Positions 61,910 through 64,000 of a stretch of 64,000 nucleotides of DNA are shown here, one piece after another. Position 1 is the first letter of the stretch; every line of letters begins with the position of its first letter. The stretch is from positions 1 to 64,000 of the forward strand of contig NZ_JACHXW010000007.1 of assembly GCF_014192395.1 (NCBI RefSeq), in the 5' to 3' direction. The notes under the pieces were generated by a model. It was not told the DNA's origin. It saw nothing but the letters and a program-made list of their open reading frames with translations, and did no database searches. A program made the translations under genes and the position numbers. This DNA comes from Paenibacillus endophyticus. GTDB taxonomy: Bacteria; Bacillota; Bacilli; Paenibacillales; Paenibacillaceae.

Positions 61910-63655
61910 ATGAAACGTTTAAAAGACAAAAGCTTAGTCGTTACCAGCTCCATCGTGCTCGCTCTACTGCTCGTTCTAGTCATTGGCATTACCGAGTATC
62001 TCTCCTACAGCACGCAAAAAAAATCATACCTCGCTGAAATCGAACGGATCGGTGAAACCTTAAGCTATCAAATCGAAGCCGGACATGATCTGCTTACCTT
62101 CGGCTACAACGAAATTGCTGCCGGCAAGGATACCAAGAACGAAACCTTCGATCGGTTCAAGCTCCAATTGGACGTCATGATCAAAAACGATATTGTCTCC
62201 AACGCCTACGTATACATGCCGGATATTATTGAACGGGACGGAAAGCAATTTCTCAAAATGATGCAAAGCAACGAAGCGCTCACAGCTGATGGTCTAGGGG
62301 CCGGAGATGAGTATGAAATGACGCCTGGCTTCGCCGCCGATGTCCAGACCGCTCTGGAAAAAGGCAGCGTCGTCACGGAGCCCGTCATCGATCAATTCGG
62401 CGAATGGGTCTCCTATCTGGCACAGGTGAAGGACCCGAGCGGCAAGCTCGTCGGAATCTTCGGAATCGATATTGATTACAAGCAAATCAATGATGCGATG
62501 AAAGAAATGCTGTGGCAGAGCATTGGAATCGCGCTCGTGCTCTCTGTTATCGCCATCCTCATTATCATCTATTTGATTCGCCTGGTGCTGAAGCCGCTTA
62601 AACGGCTTGCCGAAGTATCTTCCCTGGCTGCAAAAGGCGACTTGACCTTAGCCGTACCCGTCAAAGGCGGGAACGAAATCGCACAAGTATCGCTCGCTTT
62701 TAACGAAATGATCGCAAGCCTACGGCAGCTAACAAGCAACATCCGCACCACGTCAGACGAAGTGGCAGGCTCAGCTTATAACATGCAGCAAAGCGCGGAG
62801 CAAACCTCGCGCGCGACAGAAGAAGTGACGGAGGCCATTCAAGAGGTGGCCTCAGGGTCCGACACACAGCTGCAAAGCTTCCAAGAATGCCAACGCGCCA
62901 TGACCGAAATGACCATCGGCATTCAACGCATCGCGGAATCATCCTCATCCGTATCCGAGCTTGCTGCCGATACGACCGCGCTCGCAACGGAAGGCGAGTC
63001 GGTCATCAACGAGACGCTGCAGCAAATGCAGGCTGTGGAAACCAATGTCGTTGCTACCGTATCCACGCTGCATGAATTAAAGCAGCAAAGCGACAATATC
63101 GGCAGCATTCTCGCGTTAATCGGCGACGTTGCGAATCAAACCAACCTGCTTGCGCTTAATGCTTCCATTGAAGCAGCGCGTGCCGGCGAGCACGGCAAAG
63201 GCTTCGCGGTCGTAGCCCATGAAATTCGCAAGCTGGCTGAACGCTCCAAGGAATCGTCGGAGCAGATCGGTACGATCCTGCACAGCATCGGCAGCCAAAC
63301 GGATGCTGCGGTTACATCCATGGAGCTGTCAGCGGAAGCGGCGCGTGCCGGATCACGGGTAACCAGCCATGCGGGCGAATCCTTCCGTTCCATCGTCGCA
63401 TCCATTCGCGACGTATCCAGCCAGGTGCAGGAGGTTTCTGCTGCATCGGAGCAAATGTCTGCAGGCAGCGAGCAAATCGCCGCATCCCTCGATGAGCTTG
63501 AGGGCATAACGGCAAGCGCCGCAGGCAACTCGCAGCGCGTTGCCGCTGCATCGGAAGAGCAGCTTGCTTCCATGCAGGAGGTTGCCAGTTCCTCCGAGCA
63601 GCTTCGCAATCTCGCTCAAAGCTTGAATGAAGCCATCGGCAAATTCAAAACCTAA
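61910..63655 (+). CDS. Methyl-accepting chemotaxis protein
   Basis: 581 residues: a first helix (about 10-30), a single Cache-type ligand-binding domain (to about 200), a second helix, HAMP ([20 protein letters not shown]) and a cytoplasmic signalling domain whose tip reads [20 protein letters not shown]. It starts with the ATG at 61910, behind GAGGTG; the longer frame has no site. Ligand unknown. Confidence 0.95.
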   Translation: MKRLKDKSLVVTSSIVLALLLVLVIGITEYLSYSTQKKSYLAEIERIGETLSYQIEAGHDLLTFGYNEIAAGKDTKNETFDRFKLQLDVMIKNDIVSNAYVYMPDIIERDGKQFLKMMQSNEALTADGLGAGDEYEMTPGFAADVQTALEKGSVVTEPVIDQFGEWVSYLAQVKDPSGKLVGIFGIDIDYKQINDAMKEMLWQSIGIALVLSVIAILIIIYLIRLVLKPLKRLAEVSSLAAKGDLTLAVPVKGGNEIAQVSLAFNEMIASLRQLTSNIRTTSDEVAGSAYNMQQSAEQTSRATEEVTEAIQEVASGSDTQLQSFQECQRAMTEMTIGIQRIAESSSSVSELAADTTALATEGESVINETLQQMQAVETNVVATVSTLHELKQQSDNIGSILALIGDVANQTNLLALNASIEAARAGEHGKGFAVVAHEIRKLAERSKESSEQIGTILHSIGSQTDAAVTSMELSAEAARAGSRVTSHAGESFRSIVASIRDVSSQVQEVSAASEQMSAGSEQIAASLDELEGITASAAGNSQRVAAASEEQLASMQEVASSSEQLRNLAQSLNEAIGKFKT

Positions 63656-63754
63656 CAAGCGTAAACGGCTGTCGCCGTCCTCTGTGGCAAAAGCAGTCGT
63701 TTCGCGGACATAGATAAGCACATTTATAGGTGAAAACATAAAAATACTTTTATA
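63656..63754 (+). repeat. Intergenic repeat, subtype A (copy 8)
   Basis: CAAGCGTAAACGGCTGTCGC, then CGTCCTCTGTGGCAAAAGCA and GTCGTTTCGCGGACATAGAT; second half ATAAGCACATTTATAGG with AAATACTTTTATA. Nearly identical to copy 2. It begins at the MCP stop. Confidence 0.9.
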
Positions 63755-63758
63755 ACAA

Positions 63759-63860
63759 GAAGAAACGGCTTCGCCTTCCTCTGCAAGAGGAGGGCGAATC
63801 CGTTTCTCGTAAAAATAGAAGCATACTTATCGCGTGAAACATATATAGTCTTATATTTAC
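63759..63860 (+). repeat. Intergenic repeat, self-complementary variant (copy 9)
   Basis: AGAAACGGCTTCGCCTTCCTC pairs with GAGGAGGGCGAATCCGTTTCT over almost all positions. The second half retains only a weak hairpin. In tandem with copy 8. Confidence 0.75.
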
Positions 63861-63898
63861 AAAAAGGCTAAGCGGGTTCGAGCCCGCTTAGCCTTTTT
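63861..63898. terminator. Perfect 16-bp terminator at the right end
   Basis: AAAAAGGCTAAGCGGG pairs with CCCGCTTAGCCTTTTT around a 6-base loop, five T on both sides. It serves both the MCP and the convergent ABC exporter. Confidence 0.93.
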
Positions 63899-63910
63899 AT
63901 CTATCTATTA

Positions 63911-64000
63911 TTATGCTGGCAAAGCCCCGCCCAGCTGCAGCTGGTACATGGCGAAGTACTTGCCGCGCTGCTCCATCAGCTCATCGTGATTGCCGCGTTC
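63911..64000 (-). CDS. ABC exporter ATP-binding protein, C-terminus only (cut by window edge)
   Basis: The last 29 residues read ERGNHDELMEQRGKYFAMYQ then LQLGGALPA. This is the usual end of an ABC-B-type multidrug or lipid exporter half-transporter, after the H-loop and the GNHDEL motif. The rest is beyond the right edge. Confidence 0.75.
   Translation of the reverse strand, partial: ERGNHDELMEQRGKYFAMYQLQLGGALPA

Overview
The window looks like chromosomal DNA of a spore-forming, low-to-mid GC Bacillota, most likely Paenibacillaceae (Paenibacillus or a close relative). The clues are AGGAGG-type ribosome sites before nearly every gene, frequent TTG and GTG starts, sigma-A promoters with 17-bp spacers, a YesM/YesN-type two-component pair beside a sugar ABC transporter, an LtaS-type enzyme, DUF1540 and CcdC-like proteins, and a GlnRS. 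I saw no rRNA, tRNA, CRISPR array or prophage. One truncated IS30-family transposase lies at the left edge and one truncated ABC exporter at the right edge.

Layout. 0-13 kb: a lipid-linked sugar operon (GT2, DUF2304, small EamA-like protein, ArnT-like transferase), trxA, an autoregulated Rrf2 gene, a kinase-like protein, a TetR-SMR-SMR efflux operon, an operon of GNAT, phosphoesterase, VanZ, hisC and a membrane protein, then mobA and glnS. 13-26 kb: the most distinctive region. Three forward genes (TPR-like protein, GT2, GT4) face a reverse block of three tandem GT2-TPR glycosyltransferases, a 549-residue Thr-rich protein built from 28 repeats of a TITAG motif, and a Lys/Cys/Ser-rich protein with the same C-terminal domain. 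Two small paralogous beta-rich proteins are transcribed divergently from a sigma-K-like promoter. I read this as a spore-surface (outer coat or exosporium-like) glycoprotein module with its own glycosylation enzymes. 26-26.7 kb: a gene-free stretch carrying about ten degenerate copies of a 43-bp repeat.

27-45 kb: glutathione peroxidase, a DUF2252 protein, a CcdC-like protein, the YesMN pair with a three-gene sugar ABC transporter, katA, and a perR-like gene overlapping an odd OmpR-type regulator. katA and perR share a 17-bp dyad. A short promoter-to-hairpin unit follows with a 56-codon ORF, then cls, dgt, a nucleoside hydrolase, a DUF1540 protein and a VanY-type carboxypeptidase. 45-64 kb: an LtaS-family enzyme, the ansA-VOC-bcp operon, an ABC solute-binding lipoprotein with a GGDEF protein, a PadR gene with a coupled leader ORF and a possible Fur box, a MarR-MMPL exporter operon with a clear dyad, a GGDEF-EAL protein, a repeat-built secreted protein and a chemotaxis receptor.

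A family of about 100-bp intergenic repeats (nine copies, several subtypes) recurs across the window, usually directly next to intrinsic terminators. Its arms vary between copies while hairpin pairing is kept.
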